A DNA stretch of 46,149 bases, taken from Microcoleus sp. FACHB-831. Its GTDB lineage: Bacteria; Cyanobacteriota; Cyanobacteriia; Cyanobacteriales; FACHB-T130. Position numbers and translations under genes: made by a program. Positions within the stretch are counted from its first letter, which is position 1. Each line of letters opens with the position of its first letter. A model generated the notes under the pieces. The model saw nothing but the letters and a program-made list of their open reading frames with translations, did no database searches and had not been told where the DNA came from. The stretch covers positions 1 through 46,149 of the forward strand of contig NZ_JACJON010000017.1 of NCBI RefSeq assembly GCF_014695585.1, written 5' to 3'. Below, piece after piece: positions 35,825-45,113 of this stretch.

Positions 35825-36770
35825 AGACAACTCTTGCCACTAGACTTAGAACTTGCTGTTTCCAGAATTAGCACGGGAATGCCCCTTCTTTAAATCGATC
35901 AAGATAAAATCGGCTGCGTTTACCAATAACTACCTAAATTTCTCACCTATATTGACAAGGCTGGCCCTACTCTTGCCCATAAGCGTATATGGGAAATATT
36001 ACCATCCCACAAGCAGAAAATTTTTAGCCCCTCCCTGGGCGATCGCGTGGTACGAGATTGGCTATATTATCCCTCAAGGGACGCCTGGGGTATGAGCGGC
36101 GCTTCAGATATGCACCAACTCTAAAAGTGGGGCATATCTGAAGCGTTGCGACCATAAGTAGTAATTAATGACTGCTGACGCTATTGAGTGCATAGCAAGG
36201 ATAGCTATTTCGAGCAAAAAGCGCGTCGAAACAAACAAATTTATTTTATACAATCTACTAGCTACATTTTTACCTTATTTTATTAAATCTTGGATATAAA
36301 AATATTTTTTTATTATCTTATTGCCTAAAAATTAAAATTATTGCCTTGCAAGTGATTGTTATTATTCGCTAACCTTATTTAAAATTTTAGTATGGCATAG
36401 TTTTTTTAAATGCCTAGTCCAGAAACTGCAAAGATTATTTTGCTAAAACTGACCTTCGGGCTAGGCTGCAATAGGGTAAATTCTTATGCTACCCAAACTA
36501 TATTACCCCATTCATCAAAATTGAAAAGGCGTTTTTTTTGCAATTATTTTGACCATAAGGCGAAGTTACATCTTTTTGAGGTGGGATAAAGCGCCATTAT
36601 GTGATGCTGGTTACTCAAGCCTCGTATTAGGCTGCTTGGTTAAATTTAGGTAAAGACTATTGCTATTTTATAGACATAAAATTACTATTTGCACAGAGGG
36701 GTCAACAATAATAAATTCCTAGCAAGTGGTGTAATAGAAAACCTTTTAATAAAAACTTATGGAGGTAAGC
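35825..36770. other. Long AT-rich non-coding stretch with a 14-bp inverted repeat
   Basis: No convincing gene in about 940 bases. CGCTTCAGATATGC at 36100-36113 is the exact reverse complement of 36132-36145, with 18 bases between. The part 36230-36760 is strongly AT-rich and probably contains the promoter and leader of the PEP-CTERM gene. GGAGG at 36761-36765 is the ribosome-binding site of that gene. Confidence 0.5.
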
Positions 36771-37421
36771 ATGGCAAGAAAGATTACCAAAATAATTGCA
36801 GTAGGAGCTACATTCCTGGCGACGCTGGCGGTAAGTCTATCTCCGGCTAAGGCGATTGTGGTAAATGTTGGCTTTAGTTCCTACGCGGGCAATGGTAGTT
36901 TTAAATTAGACTCCGATCTGATGACTACAAATAATCAGAATTTGGGGGAATATTCACTTAGTTCAATTTCGACGTTTACGTGGAATGGCGCGGAGTATCA
37001 AACGCCCTACTCTTTTTTATCAAATTATTCTGATGAGACAACGCAGTGGGTAATGAACTTCCCTACGACGCTTGGAAGGTGGACTTTTAATTTTGATGGT
37101 GTTGTGACACCTGATACCGTAGCGATCGCTACTTTAACAGAGAGCTTTCTTGGTGGCTCGGTAACTTATATGCAAGAAAGCTTCGATCCGGAGTATGGTG
37201 AGGCAATAGTAAGCGAAATAAGTACAGACATATACTCATTGGCGGTGACAGGTGAATCCACCAACACTGAAGAGGATCTAGAGCCAACAGAGGAGCAAAC
37301 CAACAACCCAGTTTCTGTACCTGAGCCAACAGCTACTAGCAGTCTATTTACTATTTGTGCTTTGGGTGCAGTTTCCTCTCTGAAGCGCAAGATGAAAAGA
37401 AAAGGAAGTTTAACTGCTTAG
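36771..37421 (+). CDS. PEP-CTERM sorting-signal exported protein
   Basis: The start is ATG 36771 because GGAGG lies five bases upstream; an ATG at 36759 contains that site. The 216-aa protein has a signal peptide (MARKITKIIAVGATFLATLAVSLSPAKA), a beta-rich middle of about 150 residues with Ser/Thr/Asn-rich strands, and an acidic linker (ESTNTEEDLEPTEEQ). The end has the three-part PEP-CTERM signal: VPEP, a hydrophobic helix (SSLFTICALGAVSS) and a basic end (LKRKMKRKG). Such proteins are processed by exosortase and go to the cell surface or extracellular matrix. The specific role is unknown. It stands alone behind a long leader region. Confidence 0.85.
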   Translation: MARKITKIIAVGATFLATLAVSLSPAKAIVVNVGFSSYAGNGSFKLDSDLMTTNNQNLGEYSLSSISTFTWNGAEYQTPYSFLSNYSDETTQWVMNFPTTLGRWTFNFDGVVTPDTVAIATLTESFLGGSVTYMQESFDPEYGEAIVSEISTDIYSLAVTGESTNTEEDLEPTEEQTNNPVSVPEPTATSSLFTICALGAVSSLKRKMKRKGSLTA

Positions 37422-37882
37422 ATTTTCCTTTGTATTTTCAGGACTAGGGTGCAGCCATATTTGGCATTAAGATAAAAAGATTGAACCAGATATGGAAGCG
37501 CAGCGATCGCACCTTAGTATTTTTTTCATTATTTCACCCCTTTAAGCTTCATCTTCTTTCTACAAGTGGGGGCGATATTCGGTTAGTATATACTGTGCGA
37601 TCGCCTGACATTCAGGAAACTCGATTTTAAGTACAGCCGATTCTTAGTTAGAGATATACTTTCCTTTTTGAGTTAGTTATTATTGGAGCAAATCTGCGTC
37701 TGGCTCAGCCATTATTCCACGATTACACCAGTATATTTATCTTTAAAAAAATAGCGATCGCTCCTTTAAAAAGATATTGTCAGGAAGCGATTTTGACTAT
37801 ATTCATATCCTTACCCAAATGGAGAGATAGCGCCCTAGTCATTTTTATATAACTATTTTAATTTTAGTTTTTATAATGTTGC
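37422..37882. other. Non-coding stretch after the PEP-CTERM gene
   Basis: CCATATTTGG at 37455-37464 pairs with CCAGATATGG at 37486-37495 with one mismatch and may end the upstream transcript. HIP1 sites occur near 37503 and 37755. No gene is recognised. Confidence 0.45.
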
Positions 37883-38296
37883 TTACTTGAGCTTACTGCA
37901 CTCACCTTGACCATTGCGACTCGTATAAACATAATTATTATAGGCATTTTTAAAACAAACTCGGACACCTTCTCGATAAATAGCTTGTCTATTTCTCCAT
38001 AAAACAAATTGAGTAGTAGCCGCTACAGTCCTGCGAGGGTATACAATTTTACTTTCCATTGGAGCCAAAACACTTTCAATGCTAAGAGTGAATTCGTTGC
38101 CAATACCTGTTGGCGCACCAAAATCATTCACAGTTTGCTCTAATAAAACAATATCATTTACATATATAGGTTTATTAAAGATGTTGGTAACTTGAATGTT
38201 ACCGCCACTATCTTCAACCTGTAAAAAATCAGCTTTAGCGATCGCGGGGACAGAAATAGCCGCGACAGTAGTTAATAAAAATAAAATGTGTTTCAT
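37883..38296 (-). CDS. Small exported hypothetical protein
   Basis: The 137-aa product has a clear signal peptide (MKHILFLLTTVAAISVPAIAKA) and a mature part of about 115 residues made mainly of predicted strands (FLQVEDSGGNIQVTNIFNKPIYVNDIVLLEQTV). Two late cysteines (VCFKNAY and GECSKLK) could form a disulfide. It is predicted periplasmic or secreted. I do not recognise the family. It is flanked by AT-rich non-coding DNA on both sides, with no operon partner. Confidence 0.65.
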   Translation of the reverse strand: MKHILFLLTTVAAISVPAIAKADFLQVEDSGGNIQVTNIFNKPIYVNDIVLLEQTVNDFGAPTGIGNEFTLSIESVLAPMESKIVYPRRTVAATTQFVLWRNRQAIYREGVRVCFKNAYNNYVYTSRNGQGECSKLK

Positions 38297-38725
38297 AATT
38301 TCGTGCTTAACTCTCTGATGTAGATAACTTCTTACCCGAACAAAACTGTAACCTATAATCCATTTCTCGCTCTGGTAGCTCTAAGGCTACAAAAATGGTA
38401 GAGAAGTTAAGCTCGTAATAAGTATTTGATATTTAAATTTAAGCACGGTGGTTTATTTAAGCAATACCGTATAAGTACTGTACTTCAGTAACAGGTTTTC
38501 ATAAAACTCATTATAATTACGCTTACCTATCCTAAAATCAATCGGGGAGAAAATTAGATACTGTCCCCGATTGACGGGATACCAGCCCAAATAGCCAATA
38601 GTTCCTACTTTTGAGGTCTGGGGTTTCCTTGAAGAGAAAATATTTTTTATCAACTTGTTTGACTTACTTGGGGTATAAATGTATAACTCTTCTGGGGAGA
38701 TTTATTGAGTCGTAAGGCGTAACGT
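38297..38725. other. Non-coding stretch without a supported gene
   Basis: A 66-codon minus-strand frame (38453-38653) is open, but it has no recognisable family, signal or ribosome-binding site and is not called. The rest is AT-rich. It leads into the broken gene at 38726-39018. Confidence 0.4.
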
Positions 38726-39018
38726 TCACTGATTAAGAATGCTATCTATAGTAAAGCCTGTGCTGTGCAATTTATTGTAAACCTCTATAACTTCCTCAAG
38801 CGTGACAAACTCACGCTCATTTTCAGCAACAACACGACGCATAATTGCAGAAATAAAGCATTTAAATACTTTGCAAAATGCTCTATTTCTGCATAGAAAA
38901 TAATAACTGATACTCGCTTACCATCTTGTTCAATTCCAACCCGCTACCCAGACTCGCCAACACGGGTAATCCCTCCTAAAAATAACTCTTGAGCCTGGGC
39001 TAAATCTACTTTTGTCAT
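38726..39018 (-). pseudogene. Broken antitoxin-like gene (Phd/YefM-like start)
   Basis: From ATG 39018 the minus strand reads MTKVDLAQAQELFLGGITRVGESG, then an in-frame TAG, then RVGIEQDGKRVSVIIFYAEIEHF. Near 38855 the frame shifts by one base, and the alternative frame reads ISAIMRRVVAENEREFVTLEEVIEV, ending in SILNQ and TGA at 38726. The first half (VDLAQAQE, then G-RV-I-x-x-x-GK-V-V) resembles Phd/YefM-type antitoxins. One nonsense codon and one frameshift make it non-functional unless these are sequencing errors. No toxin gene is seen beside it. Confidence 0.6.
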
Positions 39019-39089
39019 ACGAAGCCCCTCTAGTTAATCAATTCTAAGGGCTAAAATTGAACATACGTCCCAGCTGTTTCGGTTGAACC

Positions 39090-41021
39090 ATGACCCCGCA
39101 TTCACCAATAGAATTCCAAGACGCTTTTGATGTTGTCGTTGTCGGTGCAGGACACGCCGGATGCGAAGCCGCACTCGCTACAGCGCGGCTTGGCTGTCGC
39201 ACTCTGCTACTAACACTTAATCTTGATAAAATTGCTTGGCAACCCTGCAATCCAGCAGTGGGAGGGCCAGCTAAATCCCAATTAACGCATGAAATAGATG
39301 CGCTGGGAGGAGAAATTGGCAAAATGAGCGATCGCACCTACTTACAAAAGCGGGTGTTAAACTCTTCACGAGGGCCAGCAGTTTGGGCTTTACGCGCACA
39401 AACAGATAAGCGGGAATATGCGGCGCTGATGAAGCAGATTGTCGAAAATCAGGAAAACTTGACAATCCGCGAAAGCATGGTTACAGATTTGGTCTTGGGC
39501 GCTAATGATGAAGTTATCGGTGTTGAAACTTACTTCGGCGTCGCCTTCGAGTGCAAAGCAGTAGTCCTGACCACTGGTACTTTCTTGGGCGGTAAAATTT
39601 GGGTAGGCAATAAGTCCATGTCAGCGGGACGTGCTGGGGAATTTGCTGCTGTAGGTTTGACGGAAACTCTCAACAAGCTAGGCTTTGAAACTGGACGCCT
39701 AAAGACTGGAACCCCTGCACGAGTCGATAAGCGGTCGGTTGACTACACTCACTTAGAACCCCAACCGGGTGATGCTGAGGTGCGGTGGTTCAGCTTTGAC
39801 CCTAGTGTTTGGGTGGAACGCGAGCAAATGCCATGCTATCTCACCCGGACGACGGCTGAAACTCATCGCCTGATTCGGGAAAATCTGCACCTGTCGCCAG
39901 TATACGGCGGTTGGGTCGATGCTAAGGGGCCGCGCTATTGTCCCAGCATTGAGGACAAAATTGTGCGCTTTGCCGATAAGGAATCGCACCAGATTTTTAT
40001 TGAACCGGAAGGTCGCGATATCCCAGAATTGTATATCCAGGGGTTTTCAACTGGGTTGCCAGAAAATTTGCAATTGCAGATGTTGCGTAGTCTCCCCGGT
40101 CTAGAAAACTGTACAATGCTCCGACCTGCTTACGCGGTGGAGTATGATTATTTACCCGCAACTCAGTGTTATCCGACGCTGATGACTAAAAAGGTTAACG
40201 GGTTGTTCTGCGCTGGTCAAGTTAACGGCACTACTGGGTATGAAGAAGCGGCAGCTCAAGGTATAGTGGCTGGAATTAATGCGGCGAGGTATTCTCAAAA
40301 TCTCGATATGATTATCTTCCCCCGCGAAGAAAGTTACATCGGTACGCTGGTAGACGACTTGTGTACTAAAGATTTGCGCGAACCTTACCGGATGCTTACG
40401 AGCCGTTCTGAGTATCGGTTAATACTGCGATCGGATAACGCAGATCGGAGATTGACGCCTCTGGGTCGGGAAATAGGCTTAATTGATGACCGCCGCTGGG
40501 ATTTGTACCAACAGAAGCAAGCTAATATTGCTGCGGAGAAAGAGCGGTTGTACTCAACGCGGGTGAAGGAGAATGAGGAAGTAGGGAAGGCGATCGCATC
40601 CGACACAGGGCAAGCTATTAAAGGCTCTATTACTTTAGCTGACCTGTTGCGTCGTCCAGGATTCCACTATGTTGACCTAGACCGCTATGGATTAGCCACT
40701 ACTGATCTAAACCAGGCTGAGAGGGAAGGCGCAGAGATTGAACTCAAGTATTCTGGTTATCTGCAACGCCAGCAACACCAAATAGATCAGATTGCGCGTC
40801 ACGAACACCGAAAACTGCCGTCCGATTTGGATTATGCCAAAATTGAGACTCTTTCCAAGGAATCGCGGGAAAAACTGGCTAAGGTTAAACCGCTAACAAT
40901 TGGACAAGCGGCGCGGACTGGGGGTGTTAATCCAGCAGATATTAATGCTTTGCTGGTTTATTTGGAAGTGCGATCGCGTAGCGTCTCCCCAGGAGAATCG
41001 CTTACGGTTCAATCTGTCTAA
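39090..41021 (+). CDS. mnmG: tRNA uridine-5-carboxymethylaminomethyl modification enzyme MnmG (GidA)
   Basis: This FAD enzyme works with MnmE to modify the wobble uridine of several tRNAs. The 643-aa protein has the FAD-binding loop [16 protein letters not shown] at about 15-30, [24 protein letters not shown], the [17 protein letters not shown] block, TGTPARVD, and PCYLTRT with a conserved Cys. The second FAD block is [21 protein letters not shown], and the C-terminal helical domain binds MnmE/tRNA ([24 protein letters not shown]). The last 15 or so residues ([13 protein letters not shown]) are encoded by a dispersed palindromic repeat, see 40970-41001. ATG 39090 is the start. Confidence 0.95.
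   Translation: MTPHSPIEFQDAFDVVVVGAGHAGCEAALATARLGCRTLLLTLNLDKIAWQPCNPAVGGPAKSQLTHEIDALGGEIGKMSDRTYLQKRVLNSSRGPAVWALRAQTDKREYAALMKQIVENQENLTIRESMVTDLVLGANDEVIGVETYFGVAFECKAVVLTTGTFLGGKIWVGNKSMSAGRAGEFAAVGLTETLNKLGFETGRLKTGTPARVDKRSVDYTHLEPQPGDAEVRWFSFDPSVWVEREQMPCYLTRTTAETHRLIRENLHLSPVYGGWVDAKGPRYCPSIEDKIVRFADKESHQIFIEPEGRDIPELYIQGFSTGLPENLQLQMLRSLPGLENCTMLRPAYAVEYDYLPATQCYPTLMTKKVNGLFCAGQVNGTTGYEEAAAQGIVAGINAARYSQNLDMIIFPREESYIGTLVDDLCTKDLREPYRMLTSRSEYRLILRSDNADRRLTPLGREIGLIDDRRWDLYQQKQANIAAEKERLYSTRVKENEEVGKAIASDTGQAIKGSITLADLLRRPGFHYVDLDRYGLATTDLNQAEREGAEIELKYSGYLQRQQHQIDQIARHEHRKLPSDLDYAKIETLSKESREKLAKVKPLTIGQAARTGGVNPADINALLVYLEVRSRSVSPGESLTVQSV
40970..41001 (+). repeat. HIP1-linked palindromic repeat inside the 3' end of mnmG
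   Basis: The text runs from a HIP1 octamer at 40970 through TAGCGTCTCCCCAGGAGAATCGC. TCTCC and GGAGA pair around the CCCA loop, with GCG/CGC outside. This is the form of a dispersed repeat common in filamentous cyanobacterial intergenic DNA. Here it lies in frame and encodes the residues after LEVRSR. Confidence 0.6.
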
Positions 41022-41490
41022 AGAGCATACTTGCATAAATCGCGCGGTTGTCGTTGAGTAGAGGGCGATCGCGCAACATTTATCATCTGCATACCACAAA
41101 ATACTTTTTTGTAGCGCCGTTCCCGTGCTGCGGGGAGGCTGACGCAGGGTTAATTTATGCCCGCATCCAGAACAGCCATAGTTTTAACATTTCAGCTTAT
41201 GGTTGCAACCGATAAATTTGCAGAAACTGCTTGGTGGTAAAAGTTTCTGGGGCAAAATCTAAAATCCAAAATTTAAAATAGTCTAGGCGATCGCGATCGC
41301 CCGCGTTCGAGGGTAAAATTGCCCTGTGTAGAATCTAGCTACAAAATAGGCTCGCAGTTATACACTTAGTCAGAAGCATCTACATCGGCACGGCTGTATT
41401 TTGTGCCAATATTGGGAAATTTATTACGATTAGAGCGCAATCAAAAGCTTTAAAGATTATTGTTGTTTTGTAGCCACTCTCCAGCAACCT
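41022..41490. other. Gap between mnmG and the proline-rich protein, with repeats
   Basis: Contains another dispersed-type repeat at about 41114-41146 (CGTTCCCGTGCTGCGGGGAGG, stem CCCG/CGGG), the low-complexity 'aaaatctaaaatccaaaatttaaaat' type near 41251-41280, and a doubled HIP1 (GGCGATCGCGATCGCC) at 41287-41302. No gene seen. A promoter for the next gene is expected in 41330-41490 but is not clear. Confidence 0.5.
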
Positions 41491-42981
41491 ATGTCTCAGG
41501 ATGTAAACACTAACCACAGGAATTCAGATTCCCAACCAGATCAAGTTCCCCTTCAGCCTTGGTCGGCTGAAAGCTATGCCAACAACTTGATGGATGATTT
41601 GTTTTCAGACCTCGATAGGATGCTGGAGGGCAGCAGCAAGTTACCTACCGAAACTGCAAAACCTGAAACTGCAAAGTCTGAGCCTATCTCCTTGCAGCCT
41701 ATCAAAGTTCAGCAAATCTCTATGCCTCCGGCAGTGATGTCGCGAGACGAACAGCTAACTGTACCGGGGGATGCAGGGTCATCCTCACCAGTTCCGACGA
41801 CATTACAAGATAGCACTCTTGCTAACCCTGCCGCCCCTAACCCCCAAAATCGCCGTTCTGGTAAGCCTTTTAATAAACTGCTATTGTTCGCCGCCTTGGG
41901 GTCTGTAATACTGGCTTTAATTTTGTGGTTGGCTAGCCAAGGCAAGTTTAACGGGCTATTATCTTCGCTGAAGCCGGAGGCAAAGCCTACGCCCACTAAT
42001 GCTCCGTTAAACAATGCTGATGCTCAGTTTATTAACTATATGCTGCGATCGCTCGAAGTTATAGATCGCAAAGCGGCTGTTAACAAAAAGCAAGCGACTA
42101 CACCTCAACAATCGCAAACAGCTTCCTCGCCGTCGTTGCCTGCTACTCCGAGCAACAACGTTGTTCAAGGCTCTAACCGAGGAGGGCCAACGGTTCTAGA
42201 AAGAGTATACATCCCCGTCTATCAACCGCCCCAGACGCGATATATTTCTCCTAATTTTTCTGTTCCTCCGACCCCAAAGGCAGCAAAACCATATACTGTC
42301 CCACAAGTAGCAAAACCATACACTGTACCAACCGCAGTAAAACCTCAAAGATCGCCGCAAGCAGCGATCGCCCCACGCGCCTTACAAGCAGCGATCGCCC
42401 CACGCGCCTTACAAGCAGCGATCGCCCCGCGATCCTTACAAGCAGCGATCGCCCCGCGATCCTTACAAGCAGCGATCGCCCCGCGATCCTTACAAGCCAT
42501 CCCCCTACCTCCACCAAAACCAGCAACACTCCCACAAGGTTCACCAGTAGCAACCGTCCCCCTACGCCCTCCAGCCCCACCAAGTCCTCGACGCTCCTTA
42601 GTTGCCTCAGCATCAATTACTCCTAAACCCCTACAGCCCAAACCTGGCAAGGCTATCCCAGCCCCGGTAGCTGTAGCACCTAGACCAACTGCCGTTCCCA
42701 AAGCGGTTGCAACACCTGTAACGCGCCCCTCCCCCTCACAAACGATTGAACAGGCAGCGGCTTCTAATCCAGCCGTAGAAACCAAACACACCCTTGTGGG
42801 GTTGCTGGAATTAGGCGATAACTCTGCCGCCTTGTTTGACATCGGCGGCGTGACTCAACGCATCCAGGTAGGTCAAGGCATTGGCTCTAGCGGCTGGGCT
42901 TTAGTGAACGTCGCTAACCAGGAAGCGATGATCCGACGCAATGGTGAAGTGCGCTCGATTTACGTTGGGCAGAAATTCTGA
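41491..42981 (+). CDS. Proline-rich bitopic membrane protein with a PilP/GspC-like C-terminal domain
   Basis: The 496-aa protein has a cytoplasmic N-terminal region of about 125 residues, one TM helix at about 131-150 (LLLFAALGSVILALILWLAS), a long Pro/Ala/Gln-rich stalk (about 170-420) and a compact end (VGLLELGDNSAALFDIGGVTQRIQVGQGI, then AMIRRNGEVRSIYVGQKF). That end is like the periplasmic PilP/GspC homology region, where a small beta barrel with a late 'I.VG' strand contacts secretin. The topology (short cytoplasmic part, one TM, Pro-rich linker, periplasmic barrel) also fits. So a type IV pilus or secretion link is plausible but not proven. The stalk carries five 9-residue repeats, QAAIAPR(A/S)L. 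Confidence 0.6.
   Translation: MSQDVNTNHRNSDSQPDQVPLQPWSAESYANNLMDDLFSDLDRMLEGSSKLPTETAKPETAKSEPISLQPIKVQQISMPPAVMSRDEQLTVPGDAGSSSPVPTTLQDSTLANPAAPNPQNRRSGKPFNKLLLFAALGSVILALILWLASQGKFNGLLSSLKPEAKPTPTNAPLNNADAQFINYMLRSLEVIDRKAAVNKKQATTPQQSQTASSPSLPATPSNNVVQGSNRGGPTVLERVYIPVYQPPQTRYISPNFSVPPTPKAAKPYTVPQVAKPYTVPTAVKPQRSPQAAIAPRALQAAIAPRALQAAIAPRSLQAAIAPRSLQAAIAPRSLQAIPLPPPKPATLPQGSPVATVPLRPPAPPSPRRSLVASASITPKPLQPKPGKAIPAPVAVAPRPTAVPKAVATPVTRPSPSQTIEQAAASNPAVETKHTLVGLLELGDNSAALFDIGGVTQRIQVGQGIGSSGWALVNVANQEAMIRRNGEVRSIYVGQKF
42358..42492 (+). repeat. Five 27-bp tandem repeats, each with a HIP1 site
   Basis: Units start at 42358, 42385, 42412, 42439 and 42466. Each encodes QAAIAPR(A/S)L and contains GCGATCGC. 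The first two share a CACGCGCC variant and the last three a CGCGATCC variant, so the array grew by duplication of two unit types. Confidence 0.9.
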
Positions 42982-43030
42982 AAAATGAAAAAGGCAAAAG
43001 AAATTGTTTCTTTTGCCTTTTTCATTTTTC
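42980..43030. terminator. 24-bp perfect hairpin at the end of the proline-rich protein gene
   Basis: The arms 42980-43003 and 43007-43030 are exact reverse complements around a three-base loop TTG; the left arm starts inside the stop codon. The core is AAGGCAAAAGAAA and its complement TTTCTTTTGCCTT, followed by a T-rich tail. It should act as a terminator on the plus strand and, being symmetric, possibly on the minus. Confidence 0.75.
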
Positions 43031-43031
43031 G

Positions 43032-43069
43032 GGCAAAAGAAACAATTTGTATGTTCTTTTTCTTTTGCC
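43032..43069. repeat. Second GGCAAAAGAA / TTCTTTTGCC hairpin
   Basis: GGCAAAAGAA at 43032-43041 pairs with TTCTTTTGCC at 43060-43069, followed by TTTTTA. It lies directly after the first hairpin and ten bases from the stop of the convergent MBL-fold gene, so the two hairpins separate the genes. The core is shared with the psbB-psbT hairpin at 33327-33364. Confidence 0.65.
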
Positions 43070-43078
43070 TTTTTACTT

Positions 43079-43930
43079 TTAGACTACCGAGACAATCATC
43101 CCCTCATGGGCAAGGAACGCACCAGGGCAAGCTTCTTGGACTTGAATAGCCACGTTGTCTAGAAAGTCATCGCTGTGGTTAGGCTCGTGGTGGAAGACAG
43201 CAAGGCGCTTAACCCCAGCAGCTTGCGCCACTTTCACGCCTTCCTGCCACGTCGAGTGACCCCAGCCGTACTTGGGCGATTTAGGATTGCTATACTCTTC
43301 ATCCGTGTACATCGCATCATAGATGAGTACCTCGGCTTCACGAGCTAAGTGCAGCACATTTTCATCAAGGCGATCCGGGAGATGTTCTGTATCAGTACAG
43401 TAGAAAACGGAATGTCCCTGCCACGTCACGCGATAGCCCATCGCTCCATTGGGATGGTTGAGCGGGCGCGTCTCAATCGTGATATCATCCAGCTTGAAAG
43501 TCTCGCCGCATATCAACTCATAAAAATTCAGGTCAGCATGCATCCCCTCAAGCGGTACGGGAGAATTGGAGTGCAGCACCCGTTCGCAAAAATGCTGTTT
43601 CATGGATGAAGCATCGGCGGGAAGCGCCCCGTGAATGTGGAAGCAATTACCCTCCCTAAAGGCTGGGGTAAAAAATGGCACTCCTTGAATGTGATCCCAG
43701 TGGTAGTGGGTAAAAAACATATGTGCTTCCACAGGCCCCTGTTTTAGCAAACTTTTGCCTAATACTCGCAAGCCTGTGCCGCCATCAAAAATCAGGCGTT
43801 TTCCACCCACGTGCATCTCAATACAGGATGTATTGCCGCCGTAGCGTACAGTATCTTTACCGGGGGTAGGAATACTGCCTCGGACGCCCCAGAATTGGAT
43901 AAAAAAATCAGAGGAAGGAATGGTTTCCAT
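43079..43930 (-). CDS. MBL-fold metallo-hydrolase (PhnP / RNase Z-like branch)
   Basis: The 283-aa protein opens with FWGVRGSIPTPGKDTVRYGGNTSC, typical of a metallo-beta-lactamase-fold branch found with phosphodiesterases. The metal site is HYHWDH at about 75-80 (H75, H77, D79, H80). Later ligands are expected in RPLNHPNGAMGYRV, YCTDTEH and AVFHHEP. Related proteins cleave phosphodiester or cyclic nucleotide bonds; the substrate here is unknown. The chain has no signal peptide, so it is cytoplasmic. It converges with the proline-rich protein gene and lies 91 bases downstream of aroC on the same strand. Confidence 0.85.
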   Translation of the reverse strand: METIPSSDFFIQFWGVRGSIPTPGKDTVRYGGNTSCIEMHVGGKRLIFDGGTGLRVLGKSLLKQGPVEAHMFFTHYHWDHIQGVPFFTPAFREGNCFHIHGALPADASSMKQHFCERVLHSNSPVPLEGMHADLNFYELICGETFKLDDITIETRPLNHPNGAMGYRVTWQGHSVFYCTDTEHLPDRLDENVLHLAREAEVLIYDAMYTDEEYSNPKSPKYGWGHSTWQEGVKVAQAAGVKRLAVFHHEPNHSDDFLDNVAIQVQEACPGAFLAHEGMIVSVV

Positions 43931-44021
43931 AATTAGTAACTAGGACTAGCGACTGGGACTAGAAAGAGGTAGTAGGAACTAGGAACTAAGGCAATATTGA
44001 CAATCCAGAATCTTTTCTAGC

Positions 44022-45113
44022 CTAAGTGCCTAAATATGTGCCACACTGCCCCTGATGGCGCAACAAATGGTCGCACAAAACTAAGGCGACCATTGCTTCT
44101 ACCATAGGAACTGCTCTAGGCAAAACGCAAGGGTCGTGACGACCCTTAGCTGCCAGTATAGTTTCTTCTCCCTCTTGGGTTACAGTGCGTTGTTCTTTGC
44201 GAATGGTAGCAGTAGGTTTAAAAGCCACTCGCATAATAATGTTTTCGCCGTTGGAGATGCCACCCTGAATACCGCCGGAACGGTTGGTTTGGGTGCGAAT
44301 TTCACCGCGCTCGTCGGTATAAAATTCATCGTTGTGTTCGCTACCAGTAAGCAAGGTACCCGCAAAACCCGAACCAATTTCAAATCCTTTAGTTGCTGGT
44401 AAAGACATGACGCCCTTAGCCAGATCTGCTTCCAGCTTATCAAATACTGGAGAACCGAGTCCTTTAGGTACTTGACGGGCAACGCATTCAACGACGCCGC
44501 CGATGGAGTCACCGATGTTCCGCACCTGCTCAATTAGTTCTATCATCTGCTCGGCACAGTCTGCGTCAGGACAGCGGACAATGTTGCTTTCTACTTGTTC
44601 GAGGGTGACGGTGTTGGGATCTACGATGCCTTCTAAGTCTTTGACGCGCTTGACGTAGGCGACGATATCAACACCTGAAAATTGCTTGAGGATTTTTTTA
44701 GCGATCGCTCCTGCTGCGACTCGTCCTATTGTCTCGCGTGCTGACGAGCGCCCCCCACCCTGCCAGTTACGGATGCCATATTTGGCGTCGTAGGTAGCAT
44801 CGGCGTGAGAAGGACGATATTTCTGCGCCTCATAATCTTGGGAACGTGTGTCCTCGTTCCGCACCAGAATGGCGATAGGCGTTCCCAAGGTTTTGCCCTC
44901 AAAGACACCGGAGAGTATTTCACAGGTGTCTGCTTCTTTGCGGGGTGTGGTGATTTTACTTTGTCCCGGACGCCTGCGGTCTAGTTCCTTCTGTATTTCT
45001 TCGGCAGAAATTTCTAGTCGCGGCGGACAACCATCGATGACGACGCCGACGCCGCCGCCGTGAGATTCGCCAAATGTGGTGATGCGAAACAGATGACCGA
45101 AGGTGTTGCCCAT
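44022..45113 (-). CDS. aroC: Chorismate synthase
   Basis: AroC makes chorismate from EPSP with reduced FMN, the last common step of aromatic amino acid synthesis. The 363-aa protein has the three family signatures: [19 protein letters not shown] near residue 13, [16 protein letters not shown] near 120, and the [20 protein letters not shown] block near 325. FMN-binding residues are in the [11 protein letters not shown] segment. Complete from ATG 45113 to the stop. Confidence 0.96.
   Translation of the reverse strand: MGNTFGHLFRITTFGESHGGGVGVVIDGCPPRLEISAEEIQKELDRRRPGQSKITTPRKEADTCEILSGVFEGKTLGTPIAILVRNEDTRSQDYEAQKYRPSHADATYDAKYGIRNWQGGGRSSARETIGRVAAGAIAKKILKQFSGVDIVAYVKRVKDLEGIVDPNTVTLEQVESNIVRCPDADCAEQMIELIEQVRNIGDSIGGVVECVARQVPKGLGSPVFDKLEADLAKGVMSLPATKGFEIGSGFAGTLLTGSEHNDEFYTDERGEIRTQTNRSGGIQGGISNGENIIMRVAFKPTATIRKEQRTVTQEGEETILAAKGRHDPCVLPRAVPMVEAMVALVLCDHLLRHQGQCGTYLGT

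Noticed and set aside
35853-36095. 80-codon plus-strand frame after the hypothetical gene
   Set aside because: No family or start signal, and composition is not protein-like compared with neighbours.
38453-38653. 66-codon minus-strand frame
   Set aside because: No family, signal, or ribosome-binding site; isolated in AT-rich DNA.
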